28,850 bases of DNA from Clostridium_T sp040217795 (GTDB lineage: Bacteria > Bacillota > Clostridia > Clostridiales > Clostridiaceae), in NCBI GenBank assembly GCA_040217795.1, contig JBEHWK010000028.1:1-28850 (forward strand), in the 5' to 3' direction. The translations under genes were made by a program, and so were the position numbers. Shown here piece after piece: positions 8,934 to 16,638 of this stretch. Each line of letters begins with the position of its first letter. Position 1 is the first letter of the stretch. The notes beneath the pieces were generated by a model, which worked only from the letters and a program-made list of their open reading frames with translations, had not been told where the DNA came from and searched no databases.

Positions 8934-10025
8934 ATGAAGATTTGTTATCTGGCAGATGCCAACAGTTCACATACAAAAAAGTGGTGTGAAAGCTTCGTGA
9001 AAAAAGGATATGATGTGAGTGTCATCTCCTTAAGCGACGGAAACATAGAAGGAGTCAAGGTCTACAGTCTTGATGTCGACAAAAATAACGTCAACGGTAA
9101 AAGTGACCTGTTCAAGTTAAACTATTTAAGAAAAATACAGATGGTAAGGAAGCTTGTGAGAGAAATAAAGCCGGATATTCTGCATGCTCATTATGCCACC
9201 AGTTATGGGTTGTTGGGAAGTATGGCATCATATTCTCCCTATGTCCTTTCAGTATGGGGCAGCGATGTGTATGAGTTTCCAAGGAAGAGCCCCATACATA
9301 GTATGCTTTTAAAGTACAATCTGGCTAAGGCGGATGTACTGATGTCCACAAGTAACTGCATGGCAGGAGAACTGGCCCAATATACAAACAAGAAGATTTA
9401 TATCACACCTTTTGGCGTGGATATGAACAAGTTTAAGGTAAAAGAAAAAGAAGGAAATGAAAATGAGATTGTTGTAGGAATAGTTAAAAGTCTGGAGAAG
9501 GTCTACGGTATTGATGTCCTTATCAAAGCTTTTTCAATTGCAGACAGAAAACTGCCATATAAGAACCTTAAGCTGAAAATTGGGGGAAAAGGTACTTTGG
9601 AAAAAGAGTTGAAAGATCTGGCTTCAGAAAAGAACCTTGCAGATAAAATTGAGTTCCTGGGATTCCTGTCCCCGGAGAAGGTTGTCACTACTTTTCAGTC
9701 TCTTGATATAGCTGTATTTCCTTCAATTTCAGAAAGTTTTGGAGTGGCTGCCATTGAGGCGGAAGCTTGCGGAATCCCTGTCATAATATCAGATGAAGAA
9801 GGGTTGATGGAGGCTACAGATCCGGGAAAATCAAGCATTGTTGTTCATAAGTCAGATGAGGATGAACTGGCAGAAGCCATAATGAGGCTTGCAGGAGACG
9901 AAGCATTGAGAAAAGATATGGGAAAAGCCGGAAGGGCTTATGCAGAAAAGAATTACAATGTAATCAATAATTTCAACTACGTTGAAGAGATATACAAACA
10001 AATCACAGGAAGCAGCAAGGCATAA
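8934..10025 (+). CDS. GT4-family glycosyltransferase
   Basis: The 363-aa GT-B enzyme begins MKICYLADANSSHTKKW. It has VLSVWGSDVYEFPR in the acceptor domain, a donor domain from about VVGIVKSLEKVYGIDVLI, and the nucleotide-sugar binding segment FPSISESFGVAAIEAEACG, which holds the E-x7-E pattern of GT4 retaining enzymes. GAGGGGTGG is 5 bases upstream of the ATG at 8934. The longer frame from 8844 runs back into murJ and is rejected. The stop codon is inside the stem of the following terminator. It probably adds a sugar to the repeat unit; specificity is unknown. Confidence 0.88.
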   Translation: MKICYLADANSSHTKKWCESFVKKGYDVSVISLSDGNIEGVKVYSLDVDKNNVNGKSDLFKLNYLRKIQMVRKLVREIKPDILHAHYATSYGLLGSMASYSPYVLSVWGSDVYEFPRKSPIHSMLLKYNLAKADVLMSTSNCMAGELAQYTNKKIYITPFGVDMNKFKVKEKEGNENEIVVGIVKSLEKVYGIDVLIKAFSIADRKLPYKNLKLKIGGKGTLEKELKDLASEKNLADKIEFLGFLSPEKVVTTFQSLDIAVFPSISESFGVAAIEAEACGIPVIISDEEGLMEATDPGKSSIVVHKSDEDELAEAIMRLAGDEALRKDMGKAGRAYAEKNYNVINNFNYVEEIYKQITGSSKA

Positions 10026-10048
10026 TTGGAATACCAATTATGCCTTGC
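10015..10048. terminator. Perfect 15-bp hairpin at convergent gene ends
   Basis: GCAAGGCATAATTGG pairs perfectly with CCAATTATGCCTTGC around the loop AATA. The stem includes the TAA stop of the upstream glycosyltransferase (10023-10025) and lies between it and the convergent CWB2 gene ending at 10066. A TTGTTAT tail follows on +, only moderately T-rich, so termination is likely rather than certain. Confidence 0.7.
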
Positions 10049-10065
10049 TTGTTATAAAAGATTTT

Positions 10066-11508
10066 CTATTGACGTATTTGTGCAATTATATTGTCAGATA
10101 CAACTCCTGTTCCTCCCAGTATAAACAGGTCAGTTCTTCCGGATCTGTTTATGAAACTTAAGTTTCCTGAGGTTATGGTTACATTGTCTGTCAATATTAT
10201 AGGATTACGAAGCTTAGCTGCAGCTACTCCTCCTGAAAGGGCATCAGGGAAGTCATTTCCTGTTGCAAGTACGTTCCCGTATGTGAAACTTGACTTAAAA
10301 TACTGGTTAATCTTTAACTCAGTATCATATCTGTCTGTTCCGCTGAACCTCACAACCGAAATCCCCATATTCTTAAGGGTTGTCTCAACACTTGAAGAAA
10401 TTACCCCTGTACCACCTGGAATCAGAATTTGAGTAAACTTATAAGTACTTATGAAGTTCCTGATACTTGTCGGTAAACTGCCGGAATCAGTAAATAGTAT
10501 CGGAATACCATTCATGGCAGCATAAGGACCTATGGACAAAGCATCAGGGAAATTGTATGCTGTAGCCAATACAGCAGTTTTTGAGGTGCTGTTCTTCATA
10601 ACCTCATTACCTATCTGAATAGCTGTCTGGAATCTGTCAGTGCCTGCCAGCCTTATTACATTATAAGAAGTTTTCAGAGAAGCTTCTACTGAAGAGGAAA
10701 TTACTCCCGTACCTCCAAGAATGTATATGTTTTTTGCACCAAGTCTTTTTATTTCATCAAGTGTGACCTTAGGAGTAGAACTCATATCAGTCAGCAGTAT
10801 AGGTGCGTTTTTACCATATGCAAAAGGAACCCCTGCAAGTGCATCAGGAAAGTTATGTGCATAAGAAAGAACTACATTATCAGCAGATGTCCAGGAGTTC
10901 CTGCTCACAGCCACAGCTGTTGCAAACCTGTCTGCTCCGCTTATTCTGTGATTTGCAGCAGTAACAGTCAAAGGAAAAGCTGCAGAAGTGAAAGTTATCG
11001 GATTTCCGGAACTGTCTGACAACTTCACCCTTATATTATTCAGGCTTAAAGCCCCGGTTCCACTGGAGGATACAGGGAAATTAAGCTGACCTCCCCTTAA
11101 GGCCTTTCCTGTAATTACGAATAATGTTCCGTCTGTGACATTGACACCAGGGGTACTTCCCATCATCATTGAGTAAAAGGAAAGCTTCCCTGAAGACCCA
11201 TCATCAACAGGTTTTGCAGAGGTTATATTCTTCCCGGCAAATACATCCCCGCAGGTTATATTCGTAATCTGAATCACATTACAGTCATAATAAATATCAA
11301 AGGATGCACCATATAAATCGGAAATATTTTGTGCCTTCACGTAAATTGTGAAGGTATTTCCGGCAGACAGTGAAGATTTGTCCATAGAAAAATAAACACT
11401 TCCGTCCACAGCTGCTTTTGAACGTAAAGAAGAGCCAAAAGGCAAAGCGGCAATAAGCAAAAAGAATAGTAAATACCTGAAGTATTTAAGTCTTAATAAT
11501 TTCTTCAA
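10066..11508 (-). CDS. Secreted cohesin-domain protein with three CWB2 cell-wall-binding repeats
   Basis: The 480-aa exported protein starts with TTG (11508), downstream of GGGGGAGGGG. A signal peptide covers residues 1 to about 32 (RYLLFFLLIAALPF, then SKAA). Residues about 38-182 read as a cohesin-like beta-sandwich: VYFSMDKSSLSAGNTFTI, then LYGASFDIYYD, and FVITGKAL. Three CWB2 repeats follow, each opening R-x-x-G-x-x-R (RISGADRFATA, RLAGTDRFQTA, RFSGTDRYDTE) and containing NFPDALA/NDFPDALSGG and ILGGTGVIS-type motifs. CWB2 triplets bind secondary wall polysaccharide, so the cohesin-like domain would be displayed at the surface to capture a partner. No dockerin gene is visible here. Confidence 0.88.
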   Translation of the reverse strand: MKKLLRLKYFRYLLFFLLIAALPFGSSLRSKAAVDGSVYFSMDKSSLSAGNTFTIYVKAQNISDLYGASFDIYYDCNVIQITNITCGDVFAGKNITSAKPVDDGSSGKLSFYSMMMGSTPGVNVTDGTLFVITGKALRGGQLNFPVSSSGTGALSLNNIRVKLSDSSGNPITFTSAAFPLTVTAANHRISGADRFATAVAVSRNSWTSADNVVLSYAHNFPDALAGVPFAYGKNAPILLTDMSSTPKVTLDEIKRLGAKNIYILGGTGVISSSVEASLKTSYNVIRLAGTDRFQTAIQIGNEVMKNSTSKTAVLATAYNFPDALSIGPYAAMNGIPILFTDSGSLPTSIRNFISTYKFTQILIPGGTGVISSSVETTLKNMGISVVRFSGTDRYDTELKINQYFKSSFTYGNVLATGNDFPDALSGGVAAAKLRNPIILTDNVTITSGNLSFINRSGRTDLFILGGTGVVSDNIIAQIRQ

Positions 11509-11562
11509 AAAAAATTCCCCTCCCCCTGATATACAATATGGAAAATAAGTTTCTTTCCTTTA

Positions 11563-11590
11563 ATTATACAATATTGTAAGGAAATTTGAA
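11563..11590 (-). promoter_or_regulatory. Sigma-A-like promoter of the cohesin-CWB2 gene
   Basis: On the minus strand TTCAAA (11590-11585) and TATAAT (11568-11563) are separated by 16 bases, about 55 bases upstream of the TTG start. The -10 is perfect and the -35 moderate. Confidence 0.5.
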
Positions 11591-11683
11591 CTGAAAATAA
11601 TCATTTGTTAATGATAGTTTACATATTTTTATGAGAATTTACAAAAAAACATGAAAAATGTAGCTAATAGGAAGGTACATAAC

Positions 11684-11712
11684 TTGTACAAGCTAAATCT
11701 AAAATGTATAAT
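11684..11712 (+). promoter_or_regulatory. Sigma-A promoter of the amidase-CWB2 gene
   Basis: TTGTAC and TATAAT are separated by exactly 17 bases in a very A/T-rich divergent intergenic region. The predicted start near 11719 gives a leader of about 70 bases. Confidence 0.65.
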
Positions 11713-11791
11713 ATATATTATGATTATACATTAGTATCCAAATTTAGCAATAAATTAGATGCTTACTTTAATAAAGGAGGGAAATAGCTTG

Positions 11792-13423
11792 ATGAAAAGA
11801 AGCAGTAAATTCAATGCTTCACTTTTTGCTATTGCTATAATATCATTTTTTGCACTTTCACACACTAACGCTAAGGCCGTGACTTTCAGCAGTCAGGTAA
11901 GATACAGCGGAGCTACCAGAATTGAAACAGCTGCTGCAATCAGCAAGGGAGGATGGACAAAATCTGACAATGTTGTGCTATCATATTCGGAAAATTTTCC
12001 CGATGCTCTCACAGCAGTTCCTTTTGCTTACAATAAGAATGCCCCGATTTTGCTTACCGGAACGGATGCACTTCCTCAGGCCACAATGAATGAAATTAAG
12101 AGGTTAAATGCCAAAAACATTTACCTGCTTGGAGGAAAAGGGGTAATATCAGATGCCATTGAGAACAACCTGAAAAGCTTAGGATATACTGTCACAAGAT
12201 TAGGCGGAACCGACAGATTTGAAACTTCTCAGAAAATAGCAGATATTGTAAATGAAGCAAATACATCTAAGACAGCAGTGCTGACAACAGCATATAATTA
12301 TCCCGATGCGCTTGCAGTGGATCCGTATGCGGCCATGAATGGAATCCCTATTCTTTATACCGATCCTGCAATCCTGACACCTTCGTCCGAGAACTGGATA
12401 GTATCCCATGGAATTCAGAAGGTTATCATCACAGGAGGAACAGGAGCTGTGTCCAAGGATATACAAGACAAATTAACCAATAAAGGCATCCAGACACAGA
12501 GAATAAGCGGAGCTGACAGATATGAAACAGCACTGAACATAGTTAAGACATTCCAGAGCAGTTTCCAGAACAGCGTAGCTCTTACAACAGGGGAAGATTT
12601 CCCAGATGCATTGGCAGGGGGCGTCCTTGCAGCTAAAAACAAGACCCCTATTTTACTTGTTAACCAATATACAATGGCAGATGGAGTTGCTGATTACATT
12701 CGATTTAAGGATAATATGTCACTGATGATTTTCGGGGGTACAGGAGTAGTTCAGGAGAATGTCAGCGCATACTTTAAAAAGATTGTCGTTGTGGACCCGG
12801 GACACGATTACGGCGGTGATGGAGGTGCAGTAGGCAACGGATACACTGAACAGGACCTTAACATGCAGGTGGCTGTAAAAGTACAAGCCAGCCTTGAGGC
12901 AAGGGGATACAGGGTTATCCTGACAAGGAAGCCATGGGAAAAACCAGTATCATCAAGCATGCTTGAATCCCTTCAGAGCAGGGTTGCTTTGGCAGAGTCA
13001 GTTAAAGCGGATTTATTTATAAGTATTCATCATGACAGCGGTGGAACTACAAGCAGTGGTGTAAGCACCCATTATAGTACTTACAAACCTAATATCGACA
13101 CTGAGGGAATTGTTATAGGAACAGATCCCGGCGGATGGACTTTTGACAATCTTTATATAGATACCACTCCTTCACCGGCGGCAATACTGGGAAGAGACCT
13201 GGCAAACAATATTGTAAACAAGCTGTCAGCTAGCATGGGATATCCTAATCAGAAAGCCCATGACCATGGACTGTATGTTACAAAAAATACTACCATGGGT
13301 GCTGTGCTGGTAGAATGCGGATATATTTCAAATCCTGAAGAGGCTGCAAGATCTGCAAATCCTGATAATCAGGCAAAAATAGGAGAAAACATAGCGGCTT
13401 CAGTTAAAGAAGTTTTAAAATAG
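11792..13423 (+). CDS. Secreted N-acetylmuramoyl-L-alanine amidase with three CWB2 repeats
   Basis: The 543-aa peptidoglycan hydrolase cleaves the MurNAc-L-Ala bond. A signal peptide (SLFAIAIISFFALSHTNAKA) is followed by three CWB2 repeats (RYSGATRIETA, RLGGTDRFETS, RISGADRYETA). A C-terminal Amidase_3 domain starts near residue 331. Its zinc ligands and catalytic Glu are visible in VVDPGHDYGG, GYTEQDLN, FISIHHDSG and VECGYISNPEEA. AAAGGAGGG lies upstream; ATG at 11792 is chosen, although the TTG immediately before it (11789) has slightly better spacing. It probably acts in wall turnover or cell separation. The domain order CWB2-then-catalytic differs from the neighbouring cohesin and deacetylase proteins, which put CWB2 at the C-terminus. 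Confidence 0.93.
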   Translation: MKRSSKFNASLFAIAIISFFALSHTNAKAVTFSSQVRYSGATRIETAAAISKGGWTKSDNVVLSYSENFPDALTAVPFAYNKNAPILLTGTDALPQATMNEIKRLNAKNIYLLGGKGVISDAIENNLKSLGYTVTRLGGTDRFETSQKIADIVNEANTSKTAVLTTAYNYPDALAVDPYAAMNGIPILYTDPAILTPSSENWIVSHGIQKVIITGGTGAVSKDIQDKLTNKGIQTQRISGADRYETALNIVKTFQSSFQNSVALTTGEDFPDALAGGVLAAKNKTPILLVNQYTMADGVADYIRFKDNMSLMIFGGTGVVQENVSAYFKKIVVVDPGHDYGGDGGAVGNGYTEQDLNMQVAVKVQASLEARGYRVILTRKPWEKPVSSSMLESLQSRVALAESVKADLFISIHHDSGGTTSSGVSTHYSTYKPNIDTEGIVIGTDPGGWTFDNLYIDTTPSPAAILGRDLANNIVNKLSASMGYPNQKAHDHGLYVTKNTTMGAVLVECGYISNPEEAARSANPDNQAKIGENIAASVKEVLK

Positions 13424-13443
13424 CATTATAGAGAACAAGCTTC

Positions 13444-13489
13444 AACGCTGTCCTGAAATAATTAAGTTTTCAGGGCAGTGTTCTTTTTC
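13444..13489 (+). terminator. Intrinsic terminator of the amidase-CWB2 gene
   Basis: AACGCTGTCCTGAAA pairs with TTTCAGGGCAGTGTT (one G-U and one mismatch-type position) around a 9-base loop, followed by CTTTTTC. It lies 20 bases after the stop. Confidence 0.8.
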
Positions 13490-13557
13490 GTATGTTTTTA
13501 CCTGACGGGAAGGCAGCTAAAGTATTTATTGTTTGGGTAATTTTCTTCCTTATTTGT

Positions 13558-13933
13558 CTGTTCCTATTAAGTGTTGATAAAGTTCATTGATGCTGTTTCC
13601 AGGAAAATCAGGATTATTGCTTTAAGAATCTGTTTTTATTAAGTGTTGATAAAACCCGTTGCTGCCACCTTAAGGAGCTGTTCTTACTAAATGTTGATAC
13701 AACTGGCATAAACTTTTCAAACAAAATGAACTTTGGCAAAATCAGAGACCTTCAGTTGCCCCTTACCTTGTATAAACCTGTCTATCAGCATTTTTCCGTA
13801 GAAAAATTCTAAAGGATCAAAATTGAACATATGAATCACCTGGACCTCTATAAATATCAACATTTTATCAGAACACATTAATAAGGAATAAATTCTTAAG
13901 GCGGCACAAGCATTCAACATTTTATAAGAACAG
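13558..13933. repeat. Mirrored cluster of ~24-nt repeats, probable mobile-element remnant
   Basis: Three direct copies start at 13558, 13630 and 13678 (sharing TAnTAA-TGTTGATA-type cores after CTGTT). Two copies lie in the opposite orientation, ending at 13876 and 13933. Copies 2 and 3 form a 48-bp tandem unit (CTGTT core, then a CCACCTTAAGGAG-like segment), and the inverted side repeats the CCGCCTTAAGAA segment. The two sides face each other across a small open frame on the minus strand. This arrangement suggests subterminal transposase-binding sites of an internally deleted insertion element. It fills most of the 674-base gap between the amidase gene and galU. Confidence 0.6.
13717..13830 (-). 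pseudogene. Small ORF inside the mirrored repeats, possible transposase remnant
   Basis: A 37-codon frame beginning MFNFDPLEFFYGKMLIDRFI has an AGGTGA site 5 bases before its ATG and stops at 13717. It lies centrally between the inverted repeat groups, where a transposase gene would be if this were an insertion sequence. I do not recognise the protein; the length is too short for a complete transposase. It could be a chance frame (a longer in-frame extension reaches 13920). Confidence 0.3.
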
Positions 13934-14027
13934 ATATATATAGAACGAATTATATAAGTGAATATATCGTATAATATAATGAGGACATATGGTTATGAAA
14001 ACAAATTATGAACACAAATATTCATCA

Positions 14028-14056
14028 TTGAGAATAAAATCCAGTTGTGTTAAAAT
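14028..14056 (+). promoter_or_regulatory. Sigma-A-like promoter of galU
   Basis: TTGAGA and TAAAAT are separated by 17 bases, giving a leader of about 35 bases. Two overlapping TATAAT boxes at 13970-13980 are an alternative upstream promoter. Confidence 0.5.
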
Positions 14057-14097
14057 TATACCTGTAAAAAAGTAAATTTTAGGGGAGAGGGATAATA

Positions 14098-14970
14098 ATG
14101 AAGGTTAAAAAAGCAATAATTCCTGCTGCTGGTTTAGGAACCAGGTTTTTACCGGCAACAAAGGCACAGCCTAAAGAAATGCTGCCTATAGTTGATAAAC
14201 CTACAATACAGTATATAATCGAGGAAGCAATAGCTTCAGGTATTGAAGAAATATTGATAATTACCGGAAGAAACAAAAAATGCATAGAAGACCATTTTGA
14301 TAAATCTGTTGAACTTGAAATGGAATTAGAGAAAAGCGGAAAAGATGACCTTTTGGAAATCGTGAGGAATATATCCGGCATGGTTGATATACATTACATA
14401 AGACAAAAAGAACCAAGAGGACTTGGGCATGCAATTCTGTGTGCAAAAACTTTTGTGGGTAACGAGCCCTTTGCAGTACTTTTGGGAGACGATGTGGTTT
14501 ACAGCGAAAAGCCTTGTCTGAAGCAGCTAATCGATTGTTTCAACGAGTACAAGACATCTATCCTGGGGGTTCAGGAAGTTGACCAGGAGGATGTAAAAAA
14601 ATACGGAATAGTTGATGGAATACACATAGAGGATAGGGTATACAAGGTAAAGAATCTTGTTGAAAAACCTTCAGTTGAAGAAGCCCCAAGCAATGTAGCA
14701 ATTTTGGGAAGATATATAATAACTCCGTATATATTCGAGATTTTAAAGAATACAGAACCGGGAAAAGGCGGAGAAATACAGCTTACAGATGCATTGAAGG
14801 AGCTTATTTCCCATGAAGCGATGTATGCCTATAATTTTGAGGGCAGAAGATATGATGTAGGAGACAAGTTAGGATTCCTTGAAGCTACAGTGGAATATGC
14901 ACTGAGAAAAGAAGAATTAAGAGAACCATTTATAGAATATTTAAACTCCAGACCTTGGGAAAGGGTTTAG
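14098..14970 (+). CDS. galU: UTP-glucose-1-phosphate uridylyltransferase
   Basis: The 290-aa enzyme makes UDP-glucose from UTP and glucose-1-phosphate in the cytosol. The nucleotide-binding signature PAAGLGTRFLPATKAQPKEM and IVDKP are at the N-terminus, followed by EPRGLGHAI, LLGDDVVY, NLVEKPS and GGEIQLTDAL, all typical of bacterial GalU. Length is normal. The start is supported by AGGGGAGAGG. The gene has its own promoter region and ends in a large convergent palindrome facing trpS. The product is a precursor for surface glycans or glycolipids, so it may serve the polysaccharide locus upstream without being part of its operon. Confidence 0.95.
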   Translation: MKVKKAIIPAAGLGTRFLPATKAQPKEMLPIVDKPTIQYIIEEAIASGIEEILIITGRNKKCIEDHFDKSVELEMELEKSGKDDLLEIVRNISGMVDIHYIRQKEPRGLGHAILCAKTFVGNEPFAVLLGDDVVYSEKPCLKQLIDCFNEYKTSILGVQEVDQEDVKKYGIVDGIHIEDRVYKVKNLVEKPSVEEAPSNVAILGRYIITPYIFEILKNTEPGKGGEIQLTDALKELISHEAMYAYNFEGRRYDVGDKLGFLEATVEYALRKEELREPFIEYLNSRPWERV

Positions 14971-14973
14971 GAG

Positions 14974-15053
14974 AGGTAAGAACTAAGAGGTAATAGTTTA
15001 GAAGGAAAGTTTTTCTTCTCTAACTATTACCTCTTACTGTTTACTTCTTACCT
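14974..15053. terminator. Long bidirectional terminator palindrome between galU and trpS
   Basis: The left arm (AGGTAAGAA, then TAAGAGGTAATAGTTTAGAAG) pairs with the right arm (CTTCTCTAACTATTACCTCTTA, then TTCTTACCT) with small bulges, around a GAAAGTTTTT loop. It fills the space between the stops of the convergent genes. Each arm contains the internally repeated GAGGTAA-type word. Confidence 0.7.
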
Positions 15054-15059
15054 ATTACT

Positions 15060-16061
15060 TTATGCCCTCGGAATCAATCCGATCTTCTTCTGCATTTTTC
15101 TTAAAGTTTTATATGCAACATAAGATGCCTTGTCAGCACCCTTCTTATATATTTCCTCAAGATATTTCTTGTCTGCAAGAAGGGCTTTAACCTTTTCCTG
15201 AAGCGGAGTGAATTCCTCGATGATTGCATCTGCAACATCCTTCTTCAGTTCAGCATAACCTTTTCCTTCATAGGAGTTAACAGCATCTTCAGGATTAAGC
15301 CCTTTTAATGCACAAAGGATATTGATAAGGTTCTTTATGCCCGGCTGTTGGTCAGAATAGCTGATTACCCCCAATGTATCAGTTACAGCTCTGGATATTT
15401 TCTTTCTTATGACTTCAGGCGTATCCATAAGCATTATGTAACTGTTAGGATTGTCAGAGGATTTGGACATTTTCTTTGTAGGTTCCTGTAAATCCATGAT
15501 TTTTGCCCCTGTTTTAGGGAAGTATCCCTCGGGTACTGTAAAAGTAGGGCTGTATGCGCTGTTGAATCTTAGTGCAATATCTCTGGTAAGCTCCAGGTGC
15601 TGCTGTTGATCCTGTCCTACCGGAACAAGGTCTGCATTGTACAGAAGAATATCAGCAGCCATAAGCACAGGGTACACGAATAATCCCGTTCCTATTGATT
15701 CTCCAGCCTTTTGTGATTTGCTCTTGAACTGTGTCATTCTTCCAAGTTCCCCCATGTAGCTGTTGCATGTCAGCAGCCACTGGCATTCTGTGTGTGCAGG
15801 AACATGTGATTGAATGAATAATGTATTCTTGTCAGGGTCAATTCCCGCAGCTATATATATAGCCAATATTTCCAGGGTCCTCTTCCTTAAATCCGCAGGT
15901 ACCTGAGGAACTGTTATGGCATGTAAATCCACTACGCAAAAGTAGCAGTCATATTCATCTTGCAATTGCACCCAGTTCTTAAGTGCTCCTAAATAATTAC
16001 CTAAAGTTAAGTTACCTGAAGGCTGAATGCCGCTGAAGATAACCTTTTTTCTTTCATCCAT
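15060..16061 (-). CDS. trpS: Tryptophanyl-tRNA synthetase
   Basis: The 333-aa class I synthetase charges tRNA-Trp. It begins MDERKKVIFSGIQPSG, with the HIGH-equivalent in LTLGNYLGALKNW and the KMSKS loop in KKMSKSSDNPNSY. The tryptophan-pocket segments VGQDQQQHLELTRD and YNADLVPVGQDQ are also present. The ATG at 16061 is chosen because AAGGAG precedes it; a frame extending to 16139 would translate a leader hairpin. The leader contains a T-box with a UGG specifier, so expression should rise when tRNA-Trp is uncharged. Confidence 0.95.
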   Translation of the reverse strand: MDERKKVIFSGIQPSGNLTLGNYLGALKNWVQLQDEYDCYFCVVDLHAITVPQVPADLRKRTLEILAIYIAAGIDPDKNTLFIQSHVPAHTECQWLLTCNSYMGELGRMTQFKSKSQKAGESIGTGLFVYPVLMAADILLYNADLVPVGQDQQQHLELTRDIALRFNSAYSPTFTVPEGYFPKTGAKIMDLQEPTKKMSKSSDNPNSYIMLMDTPEVIRKKISRAVTDTLGVISYSDQQPGIKNLINILCALKGLNPEDAVNSYEGKGYAELKKDVADAIIEEFTPLQEKVKALLADKKYLEEIYKKGADKASYVAYKTLRKMQKKIGLIPRA

Positions 16062-16092
16062 GAGATTTCTCCTTTCAAATGTAAAAATAAAT

Positions 16093-16132
16093 AAAAAAAT
16101 CGCCAAGGCGACTATGAGCCGTCGATTTTTTT
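16093..16132 (-). terminator. Second terminator-like hairpin just upstream of trpS
   Basis: On the minus strand AAAAAAATCG pairs with CGATTTTTTT, with GGC/GCC pairing inside, ending about 30 bases before the trpS start. It lies well downstream of the T-box terminator. It could act as an additional attenuator or as an mRNA-processing or stabilising hairpin. A further stem (CTGCC/GGCAG with TTTCC/GGAAA) lies immediately upstream, at about 16141-16176. Confidence 0.5.
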
Positions 16133-16189
16133 CTCGCATCTGCCTTTCCGAACGTATGTGAGGAAAATCTGGCAGGCGACAAATTCTCT

Positions 16190-16284
16190 TTTTATTCTTT
16201 AGGACTGCATCTAGACTTCGTATAATCTCATGTCCTTTAAGTTATCCAGAGATTTCAAAAAATATAATTTCCTAAAGAATAAAA
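16190..16284. repeat. 95-bp segment with perfect 15-bp terminal inverted repeats
   Basis: TTTTATTCTTTAGGA at 16190-16204 is exactly inverted at 16270-16284 (TCCTAAAGAATAAAA). The segment is inserted between the T-box terminator and trpS. No protein is encoded. It may be a MITE-like insertion in the leader or a long-range RNA stem. Confidence 0.5.
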
Positions 16285-16545
16285 TAAACCCTATGGAAAT
16301 TAATCCATAGGGCGTGTATTACGCGGTGCCACCTATTTTCAGGAGCGGAGCTCCTCTTAATGGGATACTGTCATATCCTGTCCTTTTAACGTAGGACAAT
16401 CGTTTTAACCTACTAAACTTCGGCTAAAAACCTCCAAGACCCATTCGGCTTATACTGACATGCTGCAATCACACCACCTGCAGCTCTCTATGAAGCAGTT
16501 TACAAGCTTACTATTTCTTTTCACCGGAAATATCTTATGCTATAT
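16278..16545 (-). promoter_or_regulatory. Trp-specific T-box leader with terminator
   Basis: On the minus strand the leader shows the stem I element AGAGAGCTG, then GAATGGGTC with a UGG (Trp) specifier at 16443-16441. The conserved T-box AGGTGGCACCGCG (GGTGGCACCGCG at 16333-16322) follows. An intrinsic terminator comes directly after it: CCCTATGGA/TCCATAGGG at 16312-16289, followed by TTTATTTTATT. Uncharged tRNA-Trp should pair with the T-box and favour the antiterminator, switching on trpS. Confidence 0.92.
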
Positions 16546-16550
16546 CCTAT

Positions 16551-16579
16551 ATTATATGTTTATGAAAGAGAGATGTCAA
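16551..16579 (-). promoter_or_regulatory. Consensus sigma-A promoter of the trpS T-box leader
   Basis: TTGACA (16579-16574) and TATAAT (16556-16551) on the minus strand, both perfect, are separated by 17 bases. The predicted start near 16544 places the whole T-box within the transcript and gives a leader of about 480 bases before trpS. Confidence 0.85.
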
Positions 16580-16602
16580 CGAAGGTTTATAATCCTGAGA
16601 AA

Positions 16603-16629
16603 TAATAAAACCCTTACCGTAGGCAAGGG
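16603..16629 (-). terminator. Terminator of the zinc-ribbon gene
   Basis: On the minus strand CCCTTGCC and GGTAAGGG form a stem with a 3-base loop followed by TTTTATTATT, 10 bases after the stop codon. It insulates the trpS promoter downstream. Confidence 0.8.
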
Positions 16630-16638
16630 CTTTGTAAA

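Noticed and set aside
10091..10432. 113-aa plus-strand ORF
   Set aside because: It is antisense to the CWB2 repeats of the cohesin-like protein; the same shadow recurs antisense to other CWB2 genes (27225-27572).
13558..13933. CRISPR array
   Set aside because: Repeats are degenerate, unevenly spaced (72, 48 and 57 bases) and present in both orientations. No cas gene is visible.
16062..16139. N-terminal extension of TrpRS
   Set aside because: The extra residues translate a leader hairpin. The ATG at 16061 follows AAGGAG and gives the usual TrpRS start.
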